Counted from the stretch's first letter, positions 54,859-63,816 are shown. The stretch is 64,000 bases of DNA from Aliivibrio sifiae (GCF_002954705.1 NZ_MSCO01000002.1:928033-992032), one strand, 5' to 3'. Notes: generated by a model from the sequence alone, not told the origin. Made by a program: numbers and translations.

Positions 54859-55767
54859 CTATCGAGATTTAATCTTCTGATAAGTGCTAATTACACCAAG
54901 AAGAAGAAAGCCACTAAGTAAACCTATAATCCCATTCCCAACAATTGGGTATGTCGCAGCAACATAAGGAAGGCTAGGAAGTAAGCTAACAACGCTTTCT
55001 AGTGCATGGTGAACAAATGGAAGGCTGTGAACAACAATCCCACCACCCACTAAAAACATTGCGATGGTACCGACAACCGTTAGAAATTTCATTAACTTTG
55101 GTGCCATTGCAACTAAACCATTACCAATCGATAAAGTCATACCTTTACCTTTGCTTTTTCGTTGTAAATAAAAGCCTAAATCATCCATTTTCACAATGCC
55201 AGCAACTAAGCCGTACACAGCAATCGTAATTAATACTGCAATAAAACTCATTACCAATACTTGAGTAATAAACGGATGTCCTTGAACCGTTCCAAGAGCA
55301 ATGACAATGATCTCAGCTGAGAGAATAAAATCGGTACGAATGGCCCCTTTTATCTTCTTCTGCTCATAATCTTCAATATCTTCTGGGTTTGTTTGCTTTT
55401 CTTTTTCACGCTCTGCTTTTGCGTCATGCTGATGAAAAAATTTCTCATGAATTTTCTCAGCACCTTCAAAGCAAAGGAATAAACCACCAATCAATAATAA
55501 TGGAGTAATCAACCAAGGCGCAATTGAACTAATCAACAAGGCTGCTGGTACCAAAATTAACTTATTCTTAAATGACCCTTTAGCAACGCCCCATACCACC
55601 GGGATCTCTCGCTCAGCCCTAACGCCAGACACTTGTTGTGCATTAAGCGCTAAATCATCGCCCAATACACCCGCCGTTTTCTTTGCTGCCACTTTTGACA
55701 TCAAAGCAACATCATCAAGTACTGAGGCAATATCATCTAATAGTGTTAGTAAACTTAACCCTGCCAT
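54859..55767 (-). CDS. DUF808 family inner-membrane protein (YedI-like)
   Basis: A 302-residue membrane protein starting MAGLSLLTLLDDIASVLDDV, the conserved DUF808 start, then MSKVAAKKTAGVLGDDLALNA and GLFLCFEGAEKI. About six membrane helices; a charged loop (DAKAEREKEKQTNPEDIEDYE) lies in the middle. Function is unknown across the family. Single-gene unit. Confidence 0.88.
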   Translation of the reverse strand: MAGLSLLTLLDDIASVLDDVALMSKVAAKKTAGVLGDDLALNAQQVSGVRAEREIPVVWGVAKGSFKNKLILVPAALLISSIAPWLITPLLLIGGLFLCFEGAEKIHEKFFHQHDAKAEREKEKQTNPEDIEDYEQKKIKGAIRTDFILSAEIIVIALGTVQGHPFITQVLVMSFIAVLITIAVYGLVAGIVKMDDLGFYLQRKSKGKGMTLSIGNGLVAMAPKLMKFLTVVGTIAMFLVGGGIVVHSLPFVHHALESVVSLLPSLPYVAATYPIVGNGIIGLLSGFLLLGVISTYQKIKSR

Positions 55768-55857
55768 TTTGTTTCCTTATTTCATCATTCTTAACTAAAT
55801 AGTAATCCTAATTTGATTCTTGTCATGATTTATTTTTTAGATCATGCACAAGAAACA

Positions 55858-55890
55858 AAAAAACCACTGACTCAGTTAGAGTCAGTGGTT
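55858..55890 (-). terminator. Terminator of the DUF5666 lipoprotein gene
   Basis: AACCACTGACTC-AGTTA-GAGTCAGTGGTT; on the minus strand the stem is followed by TTTTTTT, 22 bp after the lipoprotein stop. Confidence 0.9.
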
Positions 55891-55911
55891 CGTTTTTAAT
55901 ACATAATGTCT

Positions 55912-56799
55912 TTAATCAAATTCGATTTCAGAGGCTTGTAATTGACCTGCGTTATTAATCAAATCAACATCCACTTTAGAACCAACTTTCAATTGTTCTT
56001 TAATTCCATCTTCAAAACGAGTATTTTCAGTAATCGCAACCACTGTTTTACCATTTAATGTCATCGATGTTTTATTAGCATCAAGAGCAGTTACATAACC
56101 TTCAACTTCAGCATTTGCTAGATCAAGCTCATTTTCCACATCAACGTCTGTTGCATCGAAATTTTTTGAAACTGTATTATAAGAACCTTCAATCTCAACC
56201 CAAACACCATCACTTAATTCAGATTCATCGTCATGATCTAAGAATGAACCTGAATAATCTACAACTACATCATCAATTTTAAATGTTTTAGTATTTAAAT
56301 TTAAAACCGAGATCTTACCTTCATGTAAAGCTTGGGTTGTAAAATCAATCTCATTAATAGCAGTAAGAACCCACTTAGGTGTAGCGTCCATATAACCAGA
56401 AAGCATCACCCAATCACCAGTTACAATATTTGAAGCATCCAAATTAGAAAAAATAAAAATCTGCCCATTTACTTTAATACTACCTGCTTGTATTTCCTCA
56501 ACCTCTCCGACAATCTCAGGATCAAGTTCAATTTCATAAGCAGCACCATCATCGAACTCAACATCAGCCTGCATACCTGCTGCAAGATTGTTTTTATCAA
56601 CATAATGCCCATTCAATTCAACACGAGCACTTGCTAAATTTAATGGCATCGAATTAATTGTCATCGTATCGGCATTCGCATCAACCGCTTCAATAGCACC
56701 AATATATGAACTTGATGCACGACTGTCTCCAGACTCATCAGACCCACCACAACCCGTAAGAACAACACTTCCTAATAATAAAACAGCAACTTTCTTCAT
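55912..56799 (-). CDS. DUF5666-repeat lipoprotein
   Basis: A 295-residue lipoprotein; lipobox VLTGC with cysteine at residue 17. The mature protein is acidic and is made of repeated small beta domains of DUF5666 type (IGAIEAVDANADTMTINSMP; VEGYVTALDANKTSMTLNGK; ALHEGKISVLNLNTKTFKI). They share the pattern G-x-I/V followed by a hydrophobic strand. It is divergent from the response-regulator gene at 56882, with an 82-bp gap, so the two-component system may control it. Function unknown. Confidence 0.8.
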   Translation of the reverse strand: MKKVAVLLLGSVVLTGCGGSDESGDSRASSSYIGAIEAVDANADTMTINSMPLNLASARVELNGHYVDKNNLAAGMQADVEFDDGAAYEIELDPEIVGEVEEIQAGSIKVNGQIFIFSNLDASNIVTGDWVMLSGYMDATPKWVLTAINEIDFTTQALHEGKISVLNLNTKTFKIDDVVVDYSGSFLDHDDESELSDGVWVEIEGSYNTVSKNFDATDVDVENELDLANAEVEGYVTALDANKTSMTLNGKTVVAITENTRFEDGIKEQLKVGSKVDVDLINNAGQLQASEIEFD

Positions 56800-56881
56800 T
56801 TTTTAACCTAATTATTACAATTAATCACACTAATGAGAGTAATATAGCGACAAGAAAGTGAAGGATTCGTGAAGAAGATAA

Positions 56882-57547
56882 ATGAAAGTATTAATTGTTG
56901 AAGATAATCACCACGTAGCAGAGACCATTGCCGATTATTTAGAGTTGGTAGGCATAGATATTGACTGCGCTTATCACGGCGTTGCGGCGATTGAAATTCT
57001 AAAAAAAGAAAGCTTTGATGTCATAGTAATGGATATCATGATGCCAAAATTAGATGGTATCAGCACTGTTGAATCATTAAGAAACGATCACGCTTGTAGT
57101 ACTCCAATTCTGTTTTTAACAGCCAAAGACACCCTTGAAGATAAAATTCACGCCTTTGAAGTGGGTGGAGACGATTACCTTGTAAAACCTTTCGCTATGG
57201 AAGAATTACATATGCGGTTATTGGCACTCTCTAAACGCGGCCGCCGTACCGACATTGGTAAACTAACGTTCAAAGATATGGACATGGATATCAAAGCTGG
57301 CACCTTATCTCGTCAACAAAAATTAATAAAACTGGCCCCTATTCAATTAAAAATTATTGCATTATTAATGAAAAAAGCGCCTGATATAGTCAGTAAAAAT
57401 GAACTTATCGAACATGTTTGGGGTGATGAATCACCATCAAGTGATGCATTGCGAAGCCATTTATACACAATTAGAAACGCCATTGATAAAGGCTTTAATA
57501 CACCAAGACTAGAGACGATTCATGGAAAAGGCTACCGACTTAAATAG
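56882..57547 (+). CDS. Two-component response regulator, OmpR family
   Basis: A 221-residue protein. The receiver domain starts MKVLIVEDNHHVAETIADYL, has the phosphoacceptor aspartate in VIVMDIMMPKLDG near residue 51, a threonine in LFLTAKD and the lysine in YLVKPF. A winged-helix DNA-binding domain follows (KLIKLAPIQLKIIALLM; VSKNELIEHVWG; ETIHGKGYRLK). It overlaps the histidine kinase gene by 26 bp. Target genes probably include the divergent lipoprotein. Confidence 0.94.
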   Translation: MKVLIVEDNHHVAETIADYLELVGIDIDCAYHGVAAIEILKKESFDVIVMDIMMPKLDGISTVESLRNDHACSTPILFLTAKDTLEDKIHAFEVGGDDYLVKPFAMEELHMRLLALSKRGRRTDIGKLTFKDMDMDIKAGTLSRQQKLIKLAPIQLKIIALLMKKAPDIVSKNELIEHVWGDESPSSDALRSHLYTIRNAIDKGFNTPRLETIHGKGYRLK

Positions 57548-58778
57548 CACAATAAAACACCCAAGTTTCTTCAAAAAGATACGTTGGACGTTTGGCATAT
57601 TGACGTTTTTAATGTTTGCTTTATTTTGGTCTGTTATCTACATAGCGGAAGACCAATTAGAAATAATTAGTCTTCATCACTGGCTTGATACCGAAGCAAA
57701 TCAATATATAGGGAAATACCCCCAATTAGGTGAAGATACTCCCCTTCCTAATGAAGAAGAGTTCTCGACTTATTGGAGCGAAAAAGATCACCCTCTTTGG
57801 TTAAATGTCTATAAAAAACCAGGGCTCTACGAGCAACAACTTGGAATTGAAGATAAACATTTTATTGTAAAACCACACCCATCAGGTTCGGGGTTATTGT
57901 ATATCCTCTTTCAAGATGACTCTGATGATTACTTAGATGAATATGAAGCAAACTTGCACATATTAACCTTAGCTCTTGGTGGTATTTCTACTATTTTAAT
58001 GATTTTATATGGCATCTATTTTGTCCGTAGTATTTCATTACCTCTTCGTCATATACAACGTAAAGTGGAGCTCATGTCTCCAGAATATGATGATTTCACG
58101 ATTGATACTAAATACCAAGAAACACGAGATATCGAAAGAACTCTCCTAGAAAACAAACATCATATCGCTCAGTTTTTTACCCGAGAAAAAGAGTTTAGCC
58201 GCTTCGCCTCACATGAATTAAGAACGCCTATTATGGTTATTCAAGGCTCTGCTGATTTACTGGCAAAAGTCCCTAACCAACCTAATGTGGCTTTAAAAGC
58301 GATTAATCGCTTACATCAAGCCAGTGAAGAGATGACTCTGCTAACAGAAACCTTTTTATTACTCGGCAAACAAGAAATTGAAAGCCACCATTTTCATCAA
58401 TATCAGATTGAGCAAATATTACAGGCTCAACTAGCTCACCTAGAACCATTGTTCGCCAAGCAAGAAATGGGCGCCGAGCTTTCAATTGAAAAAGGAGACG
58501 CTTGCCTTGCTCCAAGCAGTTTTATTACTGTTGTGATAAATAACCTGATTAAAAATGCATTTAGCTACAGTGTTGGCGACATTCAAATTTCATTAAAACA
58601 TAACCGTCTGTGTATCATTAACTGCCATGATGGTAATGATACCTATAATGCTGGTTATGGTTGTGGGTTAGTCATTGTTGAACGCATTTGTGAGCGCATG
58701 AATTGGCCATTTGAAATACAAAAAACAGATAAAGATTTCATTACTACCGTTATATTTAACTCTTATGAATTTAGCTAA
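57522..58778 (+). CDS. Two-component sensor histidine kinase
   Basis: A 418-residue membrane kinase. Helix 1 lies near residues 20-42 (FGILTFLMFALFWSVIYIA), a periplasmic sensor of about 110 residues follows, rich in acid (EADQYIGKYPQLGED region), then helix 2 (LTLALGGISTILMILYGIYF). HisKA has FSRFASHELRTPI, and the ATPase has an N-box (VVINNLIKNAF) and a short G box (GYGCGLVIVERI). It is coupled to the response-regulator gene. The acidic sensor could bind a cation or cationic peptide; that is a guess. Confidence 0.92.
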   Translation: MEKATDLNSTIKHPSFFKKIRWTFGILTFLMFALFWSVIYIAEDQLEIISLHHWLDTEANQYIGKYPQLGEDTPLPNEEEFSTYWSEKDHPLWLNVYKKPGLYEQQLGIEDKHFIVKPHPSGSGLLYILFQDDSDDYLDEYEANLHILTLALGGISTILMILYGIYFVRSISLPLRHIQRKVELMSPEYDDFTIDTKYQETRDIERTLLENKHHIAQFFTREKEFSRFASHELRTPIMVIQGSADLLAKVPNQPNVALKAINRLHQASEEMTLLTETFLLLGKQEIESHHFHQYQIEQILQAQLAHLEPLFAKQEMGAELSIEKGDACLAPSSFITVVINNLIKNAFSYSVGDIQISLKHNRLCIINCHDGNDTYNAGYGCGLVIVERICERMNWPFEIQKTDKDFITTVIFNSYEFS

Positions 58779-58879
58779 CGTCACTATAGAGAATAAATAG
58801 GACTGTAAAATAGACTTTGATACACTTAATAACAATTACAACACAAAGAATGGATGCCACAGTGAGCCAAGAAAATTTA

Positions 58880-60022
58880 ATGTCACGTTTATCAAACATC
58901 AATGTATATCCTGTAAAATCAATTGCGGGTATTTCTTTATCTACCGCTCAAGTTGAAAAACAAGGTTTACAGTGCGACCGTCGTTTTATGGTGGCCTCTT
59001 TAGATGGGAAAATGATTACCGCACGTACTCACCCACAAATGGTTAAAATCAAAGCCATTATTGAGCCTGATGGATTAGTTCTATGCTATCCAGGATTGAT
59101 TGACCTGCATTTCACCTTTGATGAATTAGAAATGAAAGAGATCGATACAACCGTTTGGAGTGATACTTTTACGGCTTACTCCACCACAGAAGAAGCTAAT
59201 CAGTGGTTCAGCTCTATTTTAGGTACTGAAGCACAATTACTATTCTCTGGCGAGCAATCCAATCGTATACGCGAAAGAATTCAAACCAATGTGAGCTTTG
59301 CTGATGGCTACCCATTATTGATAATAAGTGAAGCTTCACTAACGGAATTAAACAAGCGCAGTTCTAGTAACCACACTATGGCACAATTTAGAACAAATCT
59401 TGTTATCTCTGGTAACGAAGCCTTTATTGAAGATTCTTGGAAGCGCATTCGCATTGGTGAAGTGGAATTTGAAGTTGTGAAACCTTGCCAACGCTGTATT
59501 TTAACCACTGTAAATCCAAATACAGCTCAATATCATCCAAATAAAGAACCGCTAAAAACATTCTCAACGTTCCGTGCCGATGACTCTGGTAATGTCTACT
59601 TTGGTCAGAACCTCATTGCTAAAAATGAAGGGATGATTAAGATCGGAGATAAGATCGAAGTATTAGAAACTAAAGAGAAAGAATATTATAAAGATTTAGG
59701 CTCTATTGCTACTACTCAGCAAGTAACAGTAGATCCAATCAAAGCAAAAAAAGACGTTAAATCAGAAGAGATTACCATTAGCTTAAACGGAAATTTATTC
59801 ACTGGTAACACTGAAGACCCTTTACTTCAACAAGTTGAGGCCGCAGGACTTAGCATCAATTACAGTTGTCGATCAGGTTTATGTGGTGCTTGTCGTGTCA
59901 CTTTAGAATCAGGCGATGTTGAGCAAGAAGACTCTCCTGCACTAAATCAGCGTCTTAAAGATGCAGGAATGATATTAGCTTGCTGCTCTGTACCTAAAAC
60001 AGATATTGAAGTGGTTGATTAA
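58880..60022 (+). CDS. MOSC domain plus 2Fe-2S ferredoxin protein (YcbX-like)
   Basis: About 380 residues. I chose the ATG at 58880 (MSRLSNINVYPVKSIAG), which aligns with the start of E. coli YcbX; frames from ATG 58850 or TTG 58817 are longer but add no domain. The N-terminal MOSC_N barrel is followed by a MOSC domain with the cysteine in VVKPCQRCILTT. A plant-type ferredoxin domain closes the protein, with CRSGLCGACR and a distal cysteine in ILACCSVP. YcbX proteins reduce N-hydroxylated compounds using molybdenum cofactor. It may draw on the modABC-supplied molybdenum. Confidence 0.87.
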   Translation: MSRLSNINVYPVKSIAGISLSTAQVEKQGLQCDRRFMVASLDGKMITARTHPQMVKIKAIIEPDGLVLCYPGLIDLHFTFDELEMKEIDTTVWSDTFTAYSTTEEANQWFSSILGTEAQLLFSGEQSNRIRERIQTNVSFADGYPLLIISEASLTELNKRSSSNHTMAQFRTNLVISGNEAFIEDSWKRIRIGEVEFEVVKPCQRCILTTVNPNTAQYHPNKEPLKTFSTFRADDSGNVYFGQNLIAKNEGMIKIGDKIEVLETKEKEYYKDLGSIATTQQVTVDPIKAKKDVKSEEITISLNGNLFTGNTEDPLLQQVEAAGLSINYSCRSGLCGACRVTLESGDVEQEDSPALNQRLKDAGMILACCSVPKTDIEVVD

Positions 60023-60110
60023 GACTTTCACTCGCAGGTAGAGAAAGGCGCTAGGACGATGCCTTTCTCTCAGTTACAATAACCATAATTCGTAATCCTA
60101 AGAGAACCAC

Positions 60111-60518
60111 ATGTCAGATCAAGAAGAATTTGAAGTAGAAGCGATTGGCGTTGAAGTAAATGTTCAACCTATCGAACTCTATAAAGTATTAAAAATTGCT
60201 AATGTTGTGAATGGCGGCGGTGAAGCTAAGCATATGATTAGTGAAGGCTATGTAAGTGTGAACGGCGAATTAGAACAACGTAAACGTCGTAAAATGTACG
60301 ATGGTGATGTTATTGAGTTCAATGAAGAGTATTACGTTGTTATCTGTGATACTCCTGTTGGTGAGCTGCCAGAAGTTGAAGAAAAACCTCAATTTATTCC
60401 AGTAGAACCTGAGTACACAGAACCAAAGCCTAAAAAAGAAAAGAAGAAAAAACAGAAACCAGAAATTCCAACAACGATTGACCCAGAAAGCGGGCGTCGT
60501 TCAATTAATTTCTTCTAA
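60111..60518 (+). CDS. S4-domain RNA-binding protein (YbcJ-like) with lysine-rich tail
   Basis: A 135-residue protein. The S4 domain (residues about 18-80) reads ELYKVLKIANVVNGGGEAKHMISEGYVSVNGE, with KRRKMYDGDVIEF. E. coli YbcJ is about 70 residues; here a further 55 residues include a basic block (KPKKEKKKKQK) and the end ESGRRSINFF. It should bind structured RNA. Its downstream terminator is split by MITE copy 2. Confidence 0.87.
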   Translation: MSDQEEFEVEAIGVEVNVQPIELYKVLKIANVVNGGGEAKHMISEGYVSVNGELEQRKRRKMYDGDVIEFNEEYYVVICDTPVGELPEVEEKPQFIPVEPEYTEPKPKKEKKKKQKPEIPTTIDPESGRRSINFF

Positions 60519-60538
60519 TCCAGTTTCAATTATAAGCC

Positions 60539-60550
60539 CCTACCTTTAGG
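60539..60550. repeat. 12-bp target-site duplication, left copy (MITE copy 2)
   Basis: CCTACCTTTAGG here and at 60733-60744. It shares the form CCTA-N4-TAGG with the duplication of copy 1. Confidence 0.85.
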
Positions 60551-60732
60551 TAATGCCGATCAGTTAGTCACTTTATTGAGTAATTATGCACTATTTATTC
60601 AATGTCTAATAGATATGGCAAAGTACCCGTTAAGAGAGTGAAAGATAGATACAACAAGGGCTCCAGAATGATTGTAATAAATTCGTCTGAAGCCCTTGTT
60701 TTTATTGATGTTCGCTTAACTGACTGGCATTA
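60551..60732 (+). mobile_element. 182-bp MITE-like element, copy 2
   Basis: By eye identical over 182 bp to the element at 18290-18471, in the same orientation, with the same TAATGCC-type inverted ends. An open frame starting MSNRYGKVPVKRVKD begins inside it at 60602 and runs on into flanking DNA; in copy 1 the flanking part differs, so it is not a real gene. Confidence 0.88.
60653..60703 (+). terminator. Terminator-like hairpin inside MITE copy 2
   Basis: Same 14-pair hairpin as in copy 1, followed on the plus strand by TTGTTTTTATT. Here it lies downstream of the plus-strand S4 gene in the effective orientation, so it could replace the split terminator. Confidence 0.65.
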
Positions 60733-60744
60733 CCTACCTTTAGG
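60733..60744. repeat. 12-bp target-site duplication, right copy (MITE copy 2)
   Basis: CCTACCTTTAGG, identical to 60539-60550. Confidence 0.85.
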
Positions 60745-60904
60745 GGCTTATTTATTATGCCCACCACGACCATTTCATTTCCCTTATTATTATTACAAAT
60801 ATGCAAAAGTAATTATTTATTTCGTCTATTATCATCAAATATGAAATAGCTATACTCTCCCAACTTAACGACACCTTGACTTTAAATTGGAATAATAAAA
60901 TGAG

Positions 60905-61114
60905 ATGACTTTTTACTTTCTTAGCCAAGCAATGAAAACATTACCTGTTGGTATCGCGCACGTTTCTTGGGCAGGTTTAGCCATTATTGCTGTCACTCTT
61001 ATTTCAAGTGCGTTTTATCATCAACATTTAGACAGTAAAATTTGGCTAGGTATTCGGTTTATTAGTATCGGGATTGCGATCATAAATCTTTCATCAGTTC
61101 CACATACCCATTAA
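60905..61114 (+). pseudogene. Remnant of an SMR-family multidrug transporter (EmrE-like), N-terminus missing
   Basis: A 69-residue frame that matches the last three helices of SMR proteins: FYFLSQAMKTLPVGIAHVSW, AGLAIIAVTLISSAFYHQHLD and GIRFISIGIAIINLSSV. About 40 residues are missing at the front, including helix 1 with the essential glutamate. A TAA stop lies just upstream in frame, and I find no trace of the missing part before it. Variations inside the conserved motif (HVSW for YAxW) also suggest decay. It cannot be a working transporter. Confidence 0.75.
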
Positions 61115-61187
61115 GCCTATTTTATTGCTATGATTGTAAAGTATGCCAGATTTACTTTATAAACTTAGTAAAAACAAAGAGGTTTTA

Positions 61188-61805
61188 ATGACAAAGCAAC
61201 CAAAGAAAGTATTGATCTTATTTGCTCATCCTTCTCAACATCGTTCAGAAGTGAATGTATCACTGATTAAAGCAGCAAAGAAAATCGAACATGTCACTGT
61301 GGTTGATTTGTATCATGACTACCCAAAATTTAATATCGATATTGATAAAGAGCAGCAGCGCCTACTTGAACACGATGTGGTGATTTTTCAATTTCCACTT
61401 TACTGGTATTCAACCCCCGCTATTTTAAAAGAATGGCAAGACATGGTACTTGAATATGGGTTTGCTTACGGTACCGAAGGTAAATCATTAGAAGGAAAAA
61501 TCTTTCTATCTGCTATTACTGCTGGTGGTAAAGAAGAAGCTTATCAAACCAATGGTTATAACCAGTTTACCATTCGCGAACTTCTGCACCCTCTTGAACA
61601 AATGGCCTCTTTAACCAATATGGAATACATCGCTCCATTAGTGCTCTTTGGTGCTCGAACTGCATTGGAAGATCAGCGTGTAGAAAGACACACAGAGCGA
61701 TTTAAAAACTTACTTTCTGCGTTAATTGATGATCGCGTCGATATTTCAGTGGCAAAAACGTTACCTAAGCTAAACCACTCATTCGATAAATTTATTAAGG
61801 ATTAA
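61188..61805 (+). CDS. kefG: KefG-like flavodoxin-fold quinone reductase, ancillary to KefB
   Basis: About 205 residues. I chose the ATG at 61188, preceded by AAGAGGTTTTA; an ATG at 61143 lacks a site. The NAD(P)H oxidoreductase fold shows KKVLILFAHPSQHRSEVN, FQFPLYWYSTPAILKEWQD and AITAGGKEEAY. KefF/KefG proteins bind and activate the partner K+ efflux channel. It lies 6 bp before the kefB-like gene. Confidence 0.88.
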   Translation: MTKQPKKVLILFAHPSQHRSEVNVSLIKAAKKIEHVTVVDLYHDYPKFNIDIDKEQQRLLEHDVVIFQFPLYWYSTPAILKEWQDMVLEYGFAYGTEGKSLEGKIFLSAITAGGKEEAYQTNGYNQFTIRELLHPLEQMASLTNMEYIAPLVLFGARTALEDQRVERHTERFKNLLSALIDDRVDISVAKTLPKLNHSFDKFIKD

Positions 61806-61811
61806 CGCATT

Positions 61812-63728
61812 ATGACGGGATATTTTTTACAAGCTTTTATCTATCTCTTTGCCGCTGTGATTGCCGTTCCTATCGCCAAACGCCTTGGTCTTGGCTCTGT
61901 ACTTGGCTATTTAATTGCAGGGGTAGTTATTGGCCCTATCATAGGTTTAGTGGGTGAAGAAACAACAACCATTCAACACTTTGCTGAGTTTGGCGTAGTA
62001 ATGATGTTGTTTCTTGTTGGTCTTGAGCTCGAACCCAAAATGCTATGGGGAATGCGTAATCGCTTAATGGGATTAGGGGGTTTACAAGTAGGTGGTACAA
62101 CAGCTATTGTCATGGGTATTGCTCTGTTCTTTGGTCAGCCTTGGACTATCGCCCTCACCATTGGTTTGATCTTCGCACTCTCATCAACCGCTATTGTATT
62201 ACAAACTTTTAATGAAAAAGGGCTAGCAAAAACTGAAGGCGGTCAAAATGCCTTTTCTGTACTTCTATTTCAAGATATTGCCGTCATTCCGATGCTGGCG
62301 TTCATTCCATTATTGGCATTACCAGAGTTAATTGAAAAAGCCCAATTAGCGGCAGCAACCGCAGCAGAGCACCATGATGAGATCAGCTTAGTCGCAGGCC
62401 TACCCGGTTGGGCTTATGGCTTAGTGATTACCGCATCTATTGCGCTTGTCGTGGTTGGTGGTCATTATCTTAGCCGCCCACTGTTTCGCTTTGTTGCAAG
62501 CTCTGGACTGCGTGAAATATTTACGGCAACAGCATTAATGCTTGTGATTGGTATTGCTGCCCTTATGAGCTTAGTGGGGCTTTCACCTGCACTTGGGACT
62601 TTCTTAGCTGGCGTAGTATTAGCTAACTCCGAATTCAGACACGAACTCGAATCGAATATTGACCCATTCAAAGGACTATTGCTTGGTCTGTTTTTCATTA
62701 CTGTGGGTGCAGGGATCGACTTTGGTATTCTGTTTGATGACTTCTTCACCATTATCGGTTTAACGATTGGGGTAATGGCACTAAAAGCCGCAGTTCTATA
62801 TGTTTTGGCCTTAATTTTTAAGATCAAAAACAGCAATCGTTGGTTATTCACATTAAGTTTGGCACAAGCAGGTGAGTTCGGATTTGTACTGTTAAGTTTT
62901 ACGGTTCAAAACCATGTATTACCACCAGAAGTCGCACAGCCATTATCATTAGTTGTTGCCCTTTCTATGTTCTTTACGCCGGGATTATTCATTCTTTTTG
63001 ATAAAGTGATTTTGCCTCGTTTCCAACAAAAATCGAATGACCGTGAAACTGACAACATTGATGAAAAAGGCACGGTAATCATTGCCGGCGGTGGCCGATT
63101 TGGCCAAGTAGTCAATCGTTTCTTAGTATCAAACCATGTAAAAACAGTAGTTCTAGATCATCAAGCAGATCAAGTAGATATACTTCGCCAAATTAATACC
63201 AAAAGTTATTTTGGTGATGCTACGCGCCCAGACCTACTACATACCGCAGGAATCGAACATGCAGCAATGTTAGTTGTAGCTATCGATAACCAAGAAAGCA
63301 GTGTTGAACTAGTTAAATACATTAAACACACTTATCCAAAAGTAAAAATACTCGCTCGTGCTTACGATAGAGGCCATTCTTATATGCTTCGTTGTGCAGG
63401 TGCTGATTTTATTGAATCAGAGACCACTCGTTCAGCTCTTGAGATGGGGGCAGAAGCTATGCGTGGATTAGGCCAGCACCCATTCCATGTTGAACAGCAA
63501 AAATTAGCGTATAAAAAGGTAGAAAACGAAAGCTCTGATAAATTGTACCAAGCATGGTTAGACGATTCAGAGGGTAAACGATTTGATAATAACTATCGCA
63601 AACTTTTCATTGAGCTTGAAAGTACGATCAAACATGCAATGAGTAAAGATCATTCTGATAAACACAACCAATCAGAACGTGCGTGGACGCCACCACCAAA
63701 AGGTTATGCTGATGATCTGGATGAGTAG
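61812..63728 (+). CDS. kefB: Glutathione-regulated K+ efflux/H+ antiporter, KefB-type
   Basis: A 638-residue CPA2 antiporter. About 12-13 helices begin FLQAFIYLFAAVIAVPIAKRLGLG; the family motifs GLELEPKMLW and FALSSTAIVLQTFNEK are present, and HDEIS is one of the acidic loops. A cytoplasmic RCK/KTN domain begins TVIIAGGGRFGQVVNRFLV near residue 420 and binds nucleotide and glutathione. It protects against electrophiles by lowering internal pH. The N-terminal kefG partner gene is adjacent. KefC-type assignment is less likely because the ancillary protein resembles KefG. Confidence 0.92.
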   Translation: MTGYFLQAFIYLFAAVIAVPIAKRLGLGSVLGYLIAGVVIGPIIGLVGEETTTIQHFAEFGVVMMLFLVGLELEPKMLWGMRNRLMGLGGLQVGGTTAIVMGIALFFGQPWTIALTIGLIFALSSTAIVLQTFNEKGLAKTEGGQNAFSVLLFQDIAVIPMLAFIPLLALPELIEKAQLAAATAAEHHDEISLVAGLPGWAYGLVITASIALVVVGGHYLSRPLFRFVASSGLREIFTATALMLVIGIAALMSLVGLSPALGTFLAGVVLANSEFRHELESNIDPFKGLLLGLFFITVGAGIDFGILFDDFFTIIGLTIGVMALKAAVLYVLALIFKIKNSNRWLFTLSLAQAGEFGFVLLSFTVQNHVLPPEVAQPLSLVVALSMFFTPGLFILFDKVILPRFQQKSNDRETDNIDEKGTVIIAGGGRFGQVVNRFLVSNHVKTVVLDHQADQVDILRQINTKSYFGDATRPDLLHTAGIEHAAMLVVAIDNQESSVELVKYIKHTYPKVKILARAYDRGHSYMLRCAGADFIESETTRSALEMGAEAMRGLGQHPFHVEQQKLAYKKVENESSDKLYQAWLDDSEGKRFDNNYRKLFIELESTIKHAMSKDHSDKHNQSERAWTPPPKGYADDLDE

Positions 63729-63761
63729 TCACTCGAATTAATAACCCAAGTTTTTACACAT

Positions 63762-63797
63762 AAAAATGCCCTACTCATTACTGACTAAGGCATTTTT
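63762..63797 (+). terminator. Terminator after kefB (bidirectional)
   Basis: AAAAATGCC ... GGCATTTTT with an 18-base loop that can pair in part (CTCATTACTGA). It also serves the convergent gene at the right edge. Confidence 0.75.
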
Positions 63798-63816
63798 CTT
63801 TGCAATTAAACAAATT

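Larger units (their letters stand above)
60532..60752 (+). terminator. S4-gene terminator interrupted by a MITE
   Basis: Without the element and one duplicate, TAAGCCCCTA and TAGGGGCTTA form a perfect hairpin with loop CCTT just after the S4 gene stop. It is followed by TTTATT. The insert again falls exactly at the loop. Confidence 0.75.

Noticed and set aside
60602-60844. 80-residue frame starting MSNRYGKVPVK
   Set aside because: It starts inside the MITE and runs into the flank. In copy 1 the same start leads to a different, shorter end, so there is no common protein.
62465-62851. 128-residue minus-strand frame in kefB
   Set aside because: Antisense to helices of the antiporter; it mirrors the repeat composition of the membrane protein.
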